This document shows positions 9,565-20,733 of a stretch of 64,000 nucleotides of DNA, in pieces. Origin of the DNA: Armatimonadota bacterium (GTDB taxonomy: Bacteria; Armatimonadota; Fimbriimonadia; Fimbriimonadales; Fimbriimonadaceae); the NCBI GenBank assembly GCA_017303935.1, contig JAFLBD010000003.1, forward strand, positions 62,001 through 126,000. Reading direction: 5' to 3'. Made by a program: the position numbers and the translations under genes. Every line of letters begins with the position of its first letter. The first letter of the stretch is position 1. Below the pieces are notes generated by a model. That model saw only the letters and a list, made by a program, of their open reading frames with translations, had not been told where the DNA came from and ran no database searches.

Positions 9565-11058
9565 TCAACCAACGGGCTGAAGCGATTTCTTTTCTGCAGG
9601 GCGCCAGCGGACATCGAGAACCTTGACCGCTTGTGCTTCGTCCAACCGTCCAACGATCTGCGAGCTTGGCGCATTTTTCAGTAGCTCGGCGTCGGTCTCA
9701 GCTTCATGGCAGATTTGGATCATGGTGTCGCAGAAATGATCAAGGGTTTGCTTGCTCTCAGTTTCTGTTGGCTCGATCATGATCGCCTCTGGCACGATCA
9801 GCGGGAAGTAATTCGTCGGCGGATGGATTCCGTAGTCGATCAACCGCTTGCTGATATCCAGCGCTCGGACGCCATTTGCTTTGTATCGGGATGCAGTGAG
9901 AATGCACTCGTGCATGCAATAGCGATCGTGCGCGGGTGGCAAAACATTTCGTAATCGCGCCTGAACATAGTTGGCGTTCAATACTGCGAATCGGCTGATC
10001 CGGTTTAGATTTTCCTTGCCATACGCCAGCAGGTAGGTGAGCGCCCGGACTTCCATCAGGAACTGTCCGAAGAACGCGCTGACCCTGCCGATGGATTGCG
10101 GTCGATCGCGCAGCAGTTCGACCTTGCCACTCGAATTCCGGCGCACGACAGGCTTCGGAAGGAACGGCTCTAAGTGGTTCTGCAGCCCAATCGCGCCGCA
10201 TCCTGGCCCACCACCGCCATGCGGAGTGCTGAAAGTTTTGTGCAGGTTCAAGTGCATACAGTCGAAGCCGTGATCGCCTGGCCGGGTCGTGCCGACCATC
10301 GCGTTCATGTTCGCACCATCGCAGAAGACTTGCGCGCCGACGGAGTGAACCAGTTCACAGACTTCGGCAATATTGGTTTCGAATAGCCCAAGAGTCGAAG
10401 GATTGGTGACCATGAACGCCGCGACCTCAGTGCTGAGGACTGCCTTGAGGGCCTCAATATCCGTCAAACCATCGGCAGTTGTCGGAACTGACTTGACTGA
10501 ATAGCCACAAGCTGAAGCGCTGGCTGGGTTTGTACCATGCGCAGAGTCTGGAACGAGCACTACTTTTCTGGTTTCGCCTTCCCCGCGCGACTCGTGGTAA
10601 GCCTTGATCAGCATTAGGCAGGTTAGCTCACCGTGGGCTCCAGCAAGAGGTTGCAAGGTGATTTCATCAAACCCAGTGAGCTCAATTAGAATCTCTTGAA
10701 CTTGAGCAAGGACTTCGAGCGCGCCTGGAACAGTCGATTCTGGTTGCAGCGGATGGATGTGAGTGAATCCTGGACTAGATGCCGTTCGCTCGTTGATCTT
10801 TGGGTTGTACTTCATGGTGCACGAACCCAATGGATAGAAGCCTGTTTCGATGCCGTAGTTGATCTGACTCAGGTTTGTGAAGTGACGAATCATGTCGAGT
10901 TCGCCGACTTCTGGAAGATTCAGTTCGGTTCGCAATTCACCGAGCACCTGCTCGATATCCACCTCTGGAGTCGTCGGTTTAGGAAAATTGGCACCAACGC
11001 GGCCAGGAGTCGACTTTTCGAAAATGAGTTGCGGCTGTGGTACCAACTTGCGTGGCAT
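9565..11058 (-). CDS. gcvPB: Glycine dehydrogenase (decarboxylating) subunit 2
   Basis: 497 residues, normal for the PLP-binding half of a split P-protein. With GcvPA it decarboxylates glycine and passes the aminomethyl group to lipoyl-GcvH. The PLP lysine is in HLNLHKTFSTPHGGGGPGCG (Lys274). Other family segments are YPLGSCTMKYNPK near residue 80 and AHGTNPASA. No gcvPA, gcvH or gcvT is present nearby. A TAAAAT box at 11065-11070 lies 6 bases before the ATG with no Shine-Dalgarno, suggesting a leaderless mRNA. Confidence 0.96.
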   Translation of the reverse strand: MPRKLVPQPQLIFEKSTPGRVGANFPKPTTPEVDIEQVLGELRTELNLPEVGELDMIRHFTNLSQINYGIETGFYPLGSCTMKYNPKINERTASSPGFTHIHPLQPESTVPGALEVLAQVQEILIELTGFDEITLQPLAGAHGELTCLMLIKAYHESRGEGETRKVVLVPDSAHGTNPASASACGYSVKSVPTTADGLTDIEALKAVLSTEVAAFMVTNPSTLGLFETNIAEVCELVHSVGAQVFCDGANMNAMVGTTRPGDHGFDCMHLNLHKTFSTPHGGGGPGCGAIGLQNHLEPFLPKPVVRRNSSGKVELLRDRPQSIGRVSAFFGQFLMEVRALTYLLAYGKENLNRISRFAVLNANYVQARLRNVLPPAHDRYCMHECILTASRYKANGVRALDISKRLIDYGIHPPTNYFPLIVPEAIMIEPTETESKQTLDHFCDTMIQICHEAETDAELLKNAPSSQIVGRLDEAQAVKVLDVRWRPAEKKSLQPVG

Positions 11059-11084
11059 GACGCTATTTTACCGCTGAAACTGGG

Positions 11085-11984
11085 TCAGACATACGGGTTT
11101 GGTGGCGGCACAAACTTCCTAAATCCGAGCTTTGTTAACTCTGCGGCTATGTCTGCTGGGAGCGGCTCTTTGGCTAGAACGCTCCGAATCATTCCCCACG
11201 GCTTCAGCCCCATTTTGGACATCAGAGTCTTCAGAGCGATCTTGCGCATCAGATCCTTTGTGACCTTCGAATTCGGATCGTACGGAATACCGCCGTATTC
11301 GAACTTGTACTCATCATCCATATATCCAATCCAACATTCTGGAAGGGCGATTCCGCAGGCAATCTTCTCGATTTCTGCAGCGGACATCGTGTAGACATAA
11401 TTCCCGGCAGCCTCGTAGTTATGAATTCCGCTCGTACGGCGCATCATTTTCGCTACGAATCTTCCGAGACCAAAGAGGACACCATCCAATGGGCGATTTG
11501 GAATCTGCCGATCATTGGGCTCGATGAATACGACTGCCTTTTTGGCCACACGCAGGAGTTCGTGTACGGCTACCTGTGGCCTTGGAAAATGGTGGTACGC
11601 TTCCTTACAGAGCGCGTAATCGAACTGGTCGCTCTCGTACGAGAGGTGTTCTGCATTCTCCTTAGAAACATGCTCAATGAACCCAGCCTGATGCGCAATG
11701 AGCAGGCCAGTATCATCTAAATCAGTGGCGATGGCCCTTGCCCCGAACCGGATCAGAGTGCGAGCGTCGGTTGCAAACCTTCCATCACCAACCGTGACCC
11801 ATGAAGAGTTCTTATCGTGATTGTGAATCACTTTACAGACTTCGAGCATTCGAAGATGCCGGAATTTGTCTAGCGACTTTTCGTAGTTATCCTGTTCCTC
11901 GATCAGGTTTTCAAAATCAGTGTAATGCGAGGTAAATCTGATCTGTCGTTCGTAAAGATCGTTAAGTTGTTGATCCGTTTGCAT
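11085..11984 (-). CDS. SAM-dependent methyltransferase (class I, Methyltransf_11-like)
   Basis: 299 residues from ATG 11984 (MQTDQQLNDLYERQ), preceded by GGGAG. A longer frame upstream would pass through the 5S rRNA gene and is not credible. Class I methyltransferase features are a motif I-like VTVGDGRFATDA, acidic-loop IATDLDD, and ALCKEAYHHFPRPQVAVHE with the typical YHHF before the post-motif helix, then ELLRVAKKAVVFIEP. The C-terminal 120 residues are less conserved and may hold the acceptor site. The substrate is unknown. It lies between the rRNA terminator and gcvPB. Confidence 0.78.
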   Translation of the reverse strand: MQTDQQLNDLYERQIRFTSHYTDFENLIEEQDNYEKSLDKFRHLRMLEVCKVIHNHDKNSSWVTVGDGRFATDARTLIRFGARAIATDLDDTGLLIAHQAGFIEHVSKENAEHLSYESDQFDYALCKEAYHHFPRPQVAVHELLRVAKKAVVFIEPNDRQIPNRPLDGVLFGLGRFVAKMMRRTSGIHNYEAAGNYVYTMSAAEIEKIACGIALPECWIGYMDDEYKFEYGGIPYDPNSKVTKDLMRKIALKTLMSKMGLKPWGMIRSVLAKEPLPADIAAELTKLGFRKFVPPPNPYV

Positions 11985-12071
11985 GGCTCTCCCACACGGT
12001 TCGCTTATACAAAGGTACGGGCGATATGCCAAATATGATTCTGCAGACCTAGAGAATGAGTGCGGATAAAT

Positions 12072-12100
12072 AAAAAAGCCCTCCGTAGAGGGCTTTTCAA
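12072..12100 (-). terminator. Terminator of the 23S-5S rRNA unit
   Basis: On the minus strand AAGCCCTC-TACG-GAGGGCTT is followed by a T run, directly after the 5S gene. Confidence 0.88.
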
Positions 12101-12108
12101 AATTTAAT

Positions 12109-12232
12109 GTATCCGCGCAACGTGCATATCTGCCGGGAGGCTGCCCTCCAAGTACTTCCGCCGCTATTGAGCTTAACTGCCGTGTTCGGGATGGGAACGG
12201 GTGTTTCCTCAATGCCATGATCACGCGAATAC
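12109..12232 (-). rRNA. rrf: 5S ribosomal RNA
   Basis: The minus strand carries CCCGAACACGG, GTTAAGCTC and GTACTTGGAGGGCAGCC. The terminal helix is formed by GTATTCGCG and CGCGGATAC, which set the ends. It lies about 76 bases downstream of the 23S gene. Confidence 0.92.
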
Positions 12233-12308
12233 AAATTGTGGAAAGCGCGAACACTTTCAAAGTTACATACTGTTGTGTAGAAGCGCATCAGAACGAAATT
12301 GGGTGCTT

Positions 12309-15203
<2,895 letters not shown>

Positions 15204-15312
15204 AGTAGCACCTCAATTTAGTTTAGATGCGCGTTCCACACAACAATATGCAACTTTCAAAGTGCTTTCGCTTTTTCGCCAATCCGAACCGCGTCCCGAC
15301 TGGCAAAGAGGA

Positions 15313-15341
15313 ATGATACCAGTCGACCTATCTGTTGTCAA
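15313..15341 (-). promoter_or_regulatory. rRNA promoter (sigma-70 consensus) within a 282-bp gene-free stretch
   Basis: On the minus strand TTGACA (15336-15341), a 17-base spacer and TATCAT (15313-15318), about 110 bases before the 23S 5' end. Upstream lies an A/T-rich palindrome (TTTTTTCGAAAAAA) that could act as an UP element. The rest of 15204-15485 is leader and spacer with no other feature seen. Confidence 0.8.
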
Positions 15342-15485
15342 CGCCTCTAAGGGTTTTTTTCGAAAAAAGTCTTCGAATCACAAGGCAAATCGGTCGTCCG
15401 TCCAAGTTCATTGTGGCAAAGTTGAACTCGTTCTGGACACCGATTTTTGTCAGGATTCGCAGAATTCGCCGCACTGGTATTTCTA

Positions 15486-15959
15486 TCAGTGCATTTCCAT
15501 ATCACCCAGAATGGTCTGGATGTAATTGATCTGCCCCAGGTGATACGTCAAGTTCCAATGATGAAGGCCAATTGCGTCCGCCAAAGTGATGATCATCCCA
15601 CCGCCAAACGGCAATGTGATTTCGCGCTCTAGATCTTCATCCTCGACCGAAGATACGAGCGAACAGATCTTTGCAGTCTCCGACCGAAGCGTGGCTGCCA
15701 GGCCGGCAAAGTCCTCGCTTTGTGCGCCGGATGCGCGATTTTCCTCGGCATGATCACGGAATCGTTCAGGAATATCTCCGCCGATCACGCGGGTTAGTAG
15801 CGCTGGACTTTGCGAGAGCTCCTTCAGTTGGCTCATTGCCGACCTTGTGTGCGGCGCAGGAGACCAGTCGCGTTTATCTTCTGGAATCGCTTCCACCGCG
15901 CGAATCACGTCTTCCACCGCTCGCTGAGTTAGCTTGACAACCTGATCTTGCAATCGCAT
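15486..15959 (-). CDS. DinB-superfamily protein
   Basis: 157 residues with the four-helix DinB/YfiT-like pattern. The C-terminal helix HHWNLTYHLGQINYIQ supplies the metal-binding histidines, and a further His-containing helix lies near the middle. Family members bind a divalent metal and often act as thiol- or bacillithiol-dependent transferases, but the substrate here is unknown. A TAAAAC box at 15966-15971 ends 6 bases before the ATG and no Shine-Dalgarno is present. A second DinB-fold gene lies at 54.2 kb. Confidence 0.75.
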   Translation of the reverse strand: MRLQDQVVKLTQRAVEDVIRAVEAIPEDKRDWSPAPHTRSAMSQLKELSQSPALLTRVIGGDIPERFRDHAEENRASGAQSEDFAGLAATLRSETAKICSLVSSVEDEDLEREITLPFGGGMIITLADAIGLHHWNLTYHLGQINYIQTILGDMEMH

Positions 15960-16008
15960 ATTCTGGTTTTACCGAATCTAGTCTAAGCGATGTATTGTGG
16001 AATTTGAG

Positions 16009-16050
16009 CAAAAAAGAAGCCCTCGAACGACTATTCGTCCGAGGGCTTCT
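16009..16050 (-). terminator. Terminator after transaldolase
   Basis: AGAAGCCCTCG and CGAGGGCTTCT form an 11-bp stem around a 14-base loop, followed on the minus strand by a T run. Confidence 0.88.
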
Positions 16051-16067
16051 GAGTAAAAAGGACCTAA

Positions 16068-16724
16068 TTACGAAATCGACAAGCCAGCCTTGTTCCAATC
16101 CGCCAAGAATCGGTCCAGCCCCACATCGGTGAGTTGATGCTTGAACATCATTTCCATGATCTTGAATGGCATCGTGGACACATGGGCGCCCGCATTGATA
16201 GCCTGAGTGACGTGAAGTGGATGCCGGATACTGGCTACCAGCACTTCGCTGTCGAAGCCGTAAGTGTCGATCATCGCCACCGTGTCTTCCACCGCGACCA
16301 TGCCGTCTGACCCCAGATCGTCAACCCTGCCGACGAAGTTGCTGATGTATGTCGCGCCGGCTTTGGCAGCAAGGAGAGCTTGGCCCACACTAAAGACCAA
16401 GGTCACGTTGGTTCGAATTCCCTTATCCGAAAGAGTCTTGACGAGTTTGATCCCAGGTTCGATCAGCGGGACTTTGACCACGATCTGTTCGTGCCAGCTC
16501 GAAATCTCAAGCGCTTCTTTCAGCATCGTGTCGTAGTCGGTCGCGACGACCTCGGCACTGATCGAGCCACCAGGCACGAGTTCACAGATCTTCAGTACGG
16601 TTTCTTTGAAGCCTTTTCCAGACTTAGCGATCAAGGTAGGGTTCGTGGTCACCCCGTCCAAGATGCCCCAATCGGCGGCACGGCGTACTTCTTCAACATC
16701 TCCGGTATCAACAAAAAGCTTCAC
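16068..16724 (-). CDS. tal: Transaldolase (small, TalC/Fsa-type)
   Basis: 218 residues from GTG, typical of the short transaldolase subfamily. It moves a dihydroxyacetone unit between sugar phosphates in the pentose phosphate pathway. Visible features are MKLFVDTGDVEEV, the DGVTTNPTLIAKSG loop, and the Schiff-base lysine in IVVKVPLI. Further motifs are TNVTLVFSVGQALLAAKAGA and ISNFVGRVDD. A TAAAAT box (16732-16737) ends 7 bases before the GTG, with no Shine-Dalgarno. Confidence 0.95.
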   Translation of the reverse strand: MKLFVDTGDVEEVRRAADWGILDGVTTNPTLIAKSGKGFKETVLKICELVPGGSISAEVVATDYDTMLKEALEISSWHEQIVVKVPLIEPGIKLVKTLSDKGIRTNVTLVFSVGQALLAAKAGATYISNFVGRVDDLGSDGMVAVEDTVAMIDTYGFDSEVLVASIRHPLHVTQAINAGAHVSTMPFKIMEMMFKHQLTDVGLDRFLADWNKAGLSIS

Positions 16725-16844
16725 AGCGACTATTTTACATGGTTTAGAATCGCTCGAATTCTAATAAATCCTGTTAGGTTTACTAGTGAGTCCAAGTGAA
16801 AATGCCGATTATCATCTTGTATGGCCCGGGCCGTACGAATGGTT

Positions 16845-17387
16845 ATGAAATTCAACTGTATGAGATGTTTAGTTGTAGGAATGGCGGCGCTGGGAATCGC
16901 CGGTGGAGCTCAGGCAACCTTCTTTGACATAGAGGTCAACAATAACCTTTGGACCGCGCAGACGATTGCACGTCCAGTGGGATCGTTTGCAGAGGTCGGT
17001 CTTTTGAACCTAACACCTGGCGATGCAGACTTTGTTAAGATCAAGTTGTATCAAGGCGAGACGCTCACCGCGATCACGACTCCGCTTGGCAACGCACAGT
17101 TCACCGTGCCCGATACTCAGATGACATTGTTTGATGGCATCGGTTCGCCGTTGATGTCGAACGATGACGCCGGCACCGGCAATGGATCGACGATTCAGTA
17201 CCTCGTCCCTGTCACTGGCGATTACTACATCGGCATCTCGGGTTACGACGATCCACTTTTCGCCGGAACGTCTACTCAAGCCGGTAACTATGCCCTGACG
17301 CTCAGCGTGGTGCCAGAACCTGGTGCACTGCTTGCCATGGGAATCGGATTAGCTGGACTTGTCCGCTTGCGGCGACGGAGTCGGTAA
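16845..17387 (+). CDS. PEP-CTERM sorting-domain secreted protein
   Basis: 180 residues if started at MKFNCMRC (16845); in-frame starts at 16821 and 16839 also exist. A signal peptide ends at GGAQA. The middle 120 residues resemble pre-peptidase-like beta domains that follow ..WTAQTIARPVG.. and ..TGDYYIGISGYDDP... The C-terminus VVPEPGALLAMGIGLAGL followed by an Arg cluster is a classic PEP-CTERM signal (PEP motif, hydrophobic helix, basic tail), which is normally processed by an exosortase; none is in the window. The last 39 bases overlap the convergent MFS gene. A palindrome at 16819-16836 covers the first candidate start. Confidence 0.82.
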   Translation: MKFNCMRCLVVGMAALGIAGGAQATFFDIEVNNNLWTAQTIARPVGSFAEVGLLNLTPGDADFVKIKLYQGETLTAITTPLGNAQFTVPDTQMTLFDGIGSPLMSNDDAGTGNGSTIQYLVPVTGDYYIGISGYDDPLFAGTSTQAGNYALTLSVVPEPGALLAMGIGLAGLVRLRRRSR

Positions 17388-18614
17388 GACCACTTTTTTC
17401 ACTAGGATCGATCCGATCAAGAATGCAAACGCGGCGATGGTGAACGCCACGTGATAGCCAAGGCCTGGGCCTTGGCTATTTAATTTATCAATGCCTTGCC
17501 CGAGCATTCCGTTCAGAATCTGCGGCATCGCGACGCTCGATTGCCAAATGCCCATATCCTTGGCGAGTTCATCAGCGCTGGGCACCACGTCGGCAGCCAA
17601 AGCCCAATCCGCGCTGGTGAACGCACCGTAGCCAAACCCAAAGAGAAACGCGAGGCCGAGCATTACGGGATATATCGGCACCCATGCGATCGCTAAGATA
17701 GTGAAGAACATGATCCAACCCGCGGTTTGAATGACGGCCTTTCGACCTTTCGTGTCGGCGAGCTTGCCACCTACCTGCGCACCCACAATGCCAGTGATGC
17801 TAAGAACTACAATCAGGAGCACCGCCGCCAGCATCGGATCGGTGATTTTGGACGGCAACGGCGGAAAGATTTGAACCCGATCCTTTAAATAATATTGCCC
17901 AAATGAAGTGAGCATGTAGAACCCGAATGCGTTCAAGAATCGGGTGAACCAAACCCATCGGAAGTTTGGCAACTTCCACGGCTTTAGTAGGCTCTTCACG
18001 TCCAAAGAAGATTTGTCGACTTCAGGAAACGACGGCTCCTTGACCGTAGTTACCACGATGATCATCGCAAGCAAATTGACTCCCGCCAATAAGCCGAAAA
18101 TCGCACCATGGTTTATGTGCAGAATCGAGCTTCCCACGAGGATAATCGCCGCGAAGATTTGTGCAACAAAGCTGAGCATCGCCATCATTCCGCTGGCGCG
18201 ACCGCGGTGTTCTTGCGGCACGAATTCGGGGATCAGAGCGCTGTAAGGCCCGGTGGCTACGTCGTCCGAAATTTGGAGCAAAAGGTAACCCAAGATCAAG
18301 ACTCCAAAACTTCCTGCTGTACTCAAGATCAAGCACGCCAGTACGGTGAGGATGCTACCGAGGACCATCCAGGGACGTCGTTTGCCCCAACGCGTCGATG
18401 TTCGGTCGCTGATCCAGCCCATTAACGCAGGTCCAAAAGTCGCTTCGATGGCCCCAATCGCCAAGATCATTCCCCAGGCGCCATTCTTTTCTCCTTCTGG
18501 AACAATCTGCTGGACTTTGGTTGGAATCAACAGCAGTGCAAGAAACCACTTGAAGCTTGTTGCGAACCAGTACGCAGAAATCTTGAGATACCAGGCCGGT
18601 CGATCTTGAAACAC
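17349..18614 (-). CDS. MFS transporter (sugar-transporter-like)
   Basis: 421 residues with about 12 hydrophobic segments. The loop between helices 2 and 3, GWISDRTSTRWGKRRPWMV, is the MFS signature in the form common in SLC45/GPH-type sugar carriers. A second copy (GGKLADTKGRKAVIQ) sits in the second half. DVVPSADELAKDMGIWQ before a late helix also fits this group. Substrate unknown, possibly an oligosaccharide taken up with a proton. It diverges from mnmE with 32 bases between starts. Confidence 0.85.
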   Translation of the reverse strand: MFQDRPAWYLKISAYWFATSFKWFLALLLIPTKVQQIVPEGEKNGAWGMILAIGAIEATFGPALMGWISDRTSTRWGKRRPWMVLGSILTVLACLILSTAGSFGVLILGYLLLQISDDVATGPYSALIPEFVPQEHRGRASGMMAMLSFVAQIFAAIILVGSSILHINHGAIFGLLAGVNLLAMIIVVTTVKEPSFPEVDKSSLDVKSLLKPWKLPNFRWVWFTRFLNAFGFYMLTSFGQYYLKDRVQIFPPLPSKITDPMLAAVLLIVVLSITGIVGAQVGGKLADTKGRKAVIQTAGWIMFFTILAIAWVPIYPVMLGLAFLFGFGYGAFTSADWALAADVVPSADELAKDMGIWQSSVAMPQILNGMLGQGIDKLNSQGPGLGYHVAFTIAAFAFLIGSILVKKVVLPTPSPQADKSS

Positions 18615-18646
18615 CCGTCAAGTATGGCTCAGTAAAATAGGGCGAC

Positions 18647-19957
18647 ATGCTCGGCCCGCTCACAGATACGATCGTCGCCCCAATCACTGGCTCGCAAGAA
18701 GCTCCGGTAGCGATCATCCGGGCATCAGGCGCAGAATCCTGGCGCATCGCTCGAAACGTATTTGGAGGTCTTCCAGAGAATCCGGTCGCGCGACACGCCT
18801 ACTTCGGGAAGTTCACCTCCGGCGACGATGGGATTTGCATCCTGTTTGCAGAGGGCCACTCTTTCACTGGAGAGGCGATTGCAGAATTTCATGTCCACGG
18901 TTCGCTCGCATCCGTTCGTCACACCGTAGAGGCTTGCCTCAAGGCGGGAGGGCGCATGGCGAACGCCGGAGAATTCTCCTACCGCGCGCTGATGAATGGC
19001 GTCATTGACCTGAGCCAGGCAGAAGGGATCGCGGAGACGATCACCTCGCGCACTGAACGGCAACTCAAGCACTCCAACTTGATGCGGACTGGCGCGGTCA
19101 AGCAACATGTTTCAGAACTCTCGGCACAGATCACCAGAGTACTCGCACACGTAGAGGCCGCCGTGGACTTCAGCGAGGAGATCGGCGACCTCGATAAACC
19201 CGCCACCGCCGCAATGCTGGAGCCAATCATCGAGCATCTTAAGAAGAGGTGCTGGAATTCTGGCAAAGCGCAAATCGTGCGCACGGGCATCACCGTCGCG
19301 ATCATCGGCAAGCCAAATGCGGGCAAATCTTCCCTGCTGAACGCGCTGCTGCAATCCGACCGTGCCATCGTCACCGATATCGCTGGGACCACGCGGGATA
19401 CTTTAGAAGAGTGGATCGAAGTCGAAGGGTTTCCGGTCCGGTTGATCGACACCGCCGGGATTCGGGATTCCGACAATGTCATCGAACAGATTGGAATCCA
19501 GCGAACGCGCGATGCGGCTGCCTCCGCGGAGATGGTGTGGTACCTGGTGGACAGTGCCGCCGGTTGGTCCGACAGTGATGAGACTGAATCTGACTCTTTC
19601 GACGCCCCGGTCGTCACCGTCGCGACCAAGACAGATCTCGCCACGCCCGATTTCGAACACGACATAGCGATTTCGACAGTCACTCTTCAGGGGCTCGAAG
19701 AATTGGTTGCAACTTTGAATCCGTTGCTGACCATGGCGACCGAAGAGATGATCTTCCATCCTCGGCACCAAGAGCACTACCTGATGGCGCTGGAAAACCT
19801 GGCAAGCGCTCACCAAACATTGCTCTCTGAAATGCCATTCGACTTGGCATCGGTTGGCCTTCGAGGCGCACTCTACGAACTCGGAATGATCACAGGCGAG
19901 ACCGCGAGCCAAGACATCCTTGAAAGGATATTCAGCGCGTTTTGCATCGGCAAGTGA
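18647..19957 (+). CDS. mnmE: tRNA-5-carboxymethylaminomethyl-2-thiouridine GTPase MnmE
   Basis: 436 residues, slightly short for the family. With MnmG it modifies U34 of tRNAs. The N-terminal tetrahydrofolate-binding domain opens with DTIVAPITGSQEAPVAIIR. The G domain has the P-loop IIGKPNAGKSSLLNALL near residue 220, the switch GTTRDTLEEW, DTAGIRD and TKTD. The C-terminal FCIGK carries the conserved catalytic-type Cys. A TAAAAT box (18633-18638) ends 8 bases before the ATG with no Shine-Dalgarno. Its stop abuts the stop of the next gene on the opposite strand. Confidence 0.96.
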   Translation: MLGPLTDTIVAPITGSQEAPVAIIRASGAESWRIARNVFGGLPENPVARHAYFGKFTSGDDGICILFAEGHSFTGEAIAEFHVHGSLASVRHTVEACLKAGGRMANAGEFSYRALMNGVIDLSQAEGIAETITSRTERQLKHSNLMRTGAVKQHVSELSAQITRVLAHVEAAVDFSEEIGDLDKPATAAMLEPIIEHLKKRCWNSGKAQIVRTGITVAIIGKPNAGKSSLLNALLQSDRAIVTDIAGTTRDTLEEWIEVEGFPVRLIDTAGIRDSDNVIEQIGIQRTRDAAASAEMVWYLVDSAAGWSDSDETESDSFDAPVVTVATKTDLATPDFEHDIAISTVTLQGLEELVATLNPLLTMATEEMIFHPRHQEHYLMALENLASAHQTLLSEMPFDLASVGLRGALYELGMITGETASQDILERIFSAFCIGK

Positions 19958-20611
19958 TCATCGAACGGTGATCGGAATCACGACTTTCCACTGCCCTTTT
20001 GGAGCCTTTGCATTCATGTCTTTCGCCATTCCTTTCCATATGGTCTGGCCAGGCCGATATTCTTCGGAAGGCGACCTGCCAGTGAATTCGTATCGGCAAT
20101 TAAGTTGATAGCTCCCAGATGGCAACGCACGCTTTGTCGCGGTACTTCTGGCGGAGATTTCGTATATGCTCGTGCCTGGCTTCAAGATCAGCATGCCGTC
20201 AATGGAATCCACCAACAGCGTCTTTGATTGCCCCTTCTCCAGGACATAGAATCGATTTTGCTCGACCGTTTGGTTTACGATTGTCTGGTTGTCCGGAATC
20301 GTCCGGTGACCGTAGAACCACACAGGATTTGACTTCCTGAATAGGCTGAGCGTCGCATTGCTGGACAACGCTCCGTCGGATGCAAACACTGGCATCGGAA
20401 GGGACTTTTGCGAAACGTTCTGCAATTTCAACCTGACCCACAGCCTTTGACCCGGACGAATGGACTTAGCGCTGACGTCCACAGAAAGCTTGATTCCTGA
20501 CCGAACCACTTCCCCGCCCTCGATCCAATTCACCGGAGGGCTGGCCAACTTGACCCCAGAACCAGGAGCGAACTGCGCCAACACCACTGCCGAAACCAAA
20601 GATCCCCACAT
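19958..20611 (-). CDS. Secreted hypothetical protein
   Basis: 217 residues, preceded by AAGGA. A short hydrophobic N-terminus (MWGSLVSAVVLAQFAPG) suggests export. The rest is beta-rich: a segment such as IRPGQRLWVRLKLQNVS looks like one strand pair of an immunoglobulin-like domain, and the end QWKVVIPITVR is a closing strand. No family was recognised. It sits convergent to mnmE and divergent from clpB. Confidence 0.6.
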   Translation of the reverse strand: MWGSLVSAVVLAQFAPGSGVKLASPPVNWIEGGEVVRSGIKLSVDVSAKSIRPGQRLWVRLKLQNVSQKSLPMPVFASDGALSSNATLSLFRKSNPVWFYGHRTIPDNQTIVNQTVEQNRFYVLEKGQSKTLLVDSIDGMLILKPGTSIYEISARSTATKRALPSGSYQLNCRYEFTGRSPSEEYRPGQTIWKGMAKDMNAKAPKGQWKVVIPITVR

Positions 20612-20733
20612 AACACTATCCTTCTCTCTGATTCTAGACGTTAATAAAATTGCGGGTGATTTTTGGAACGAATCGAGCGAAAGATTTGTATATTGCTAAT
20701 AGAATCACATTTCTTTAGTGTAGGAGGCTCAAT

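Noticed and set aside
11985-12260. An upstream extension of the methyltransferase frame giving a 391-residue protein
   Set aside because: It passes through the rRNA terminator and the 5S gene; ATG 11984 has a good GGGAG site.
20612-20733. Search for a HAIR or CIRCE operator before clpB
   Set aside because: No inverted repeat with the required half-sites and spacing was found.
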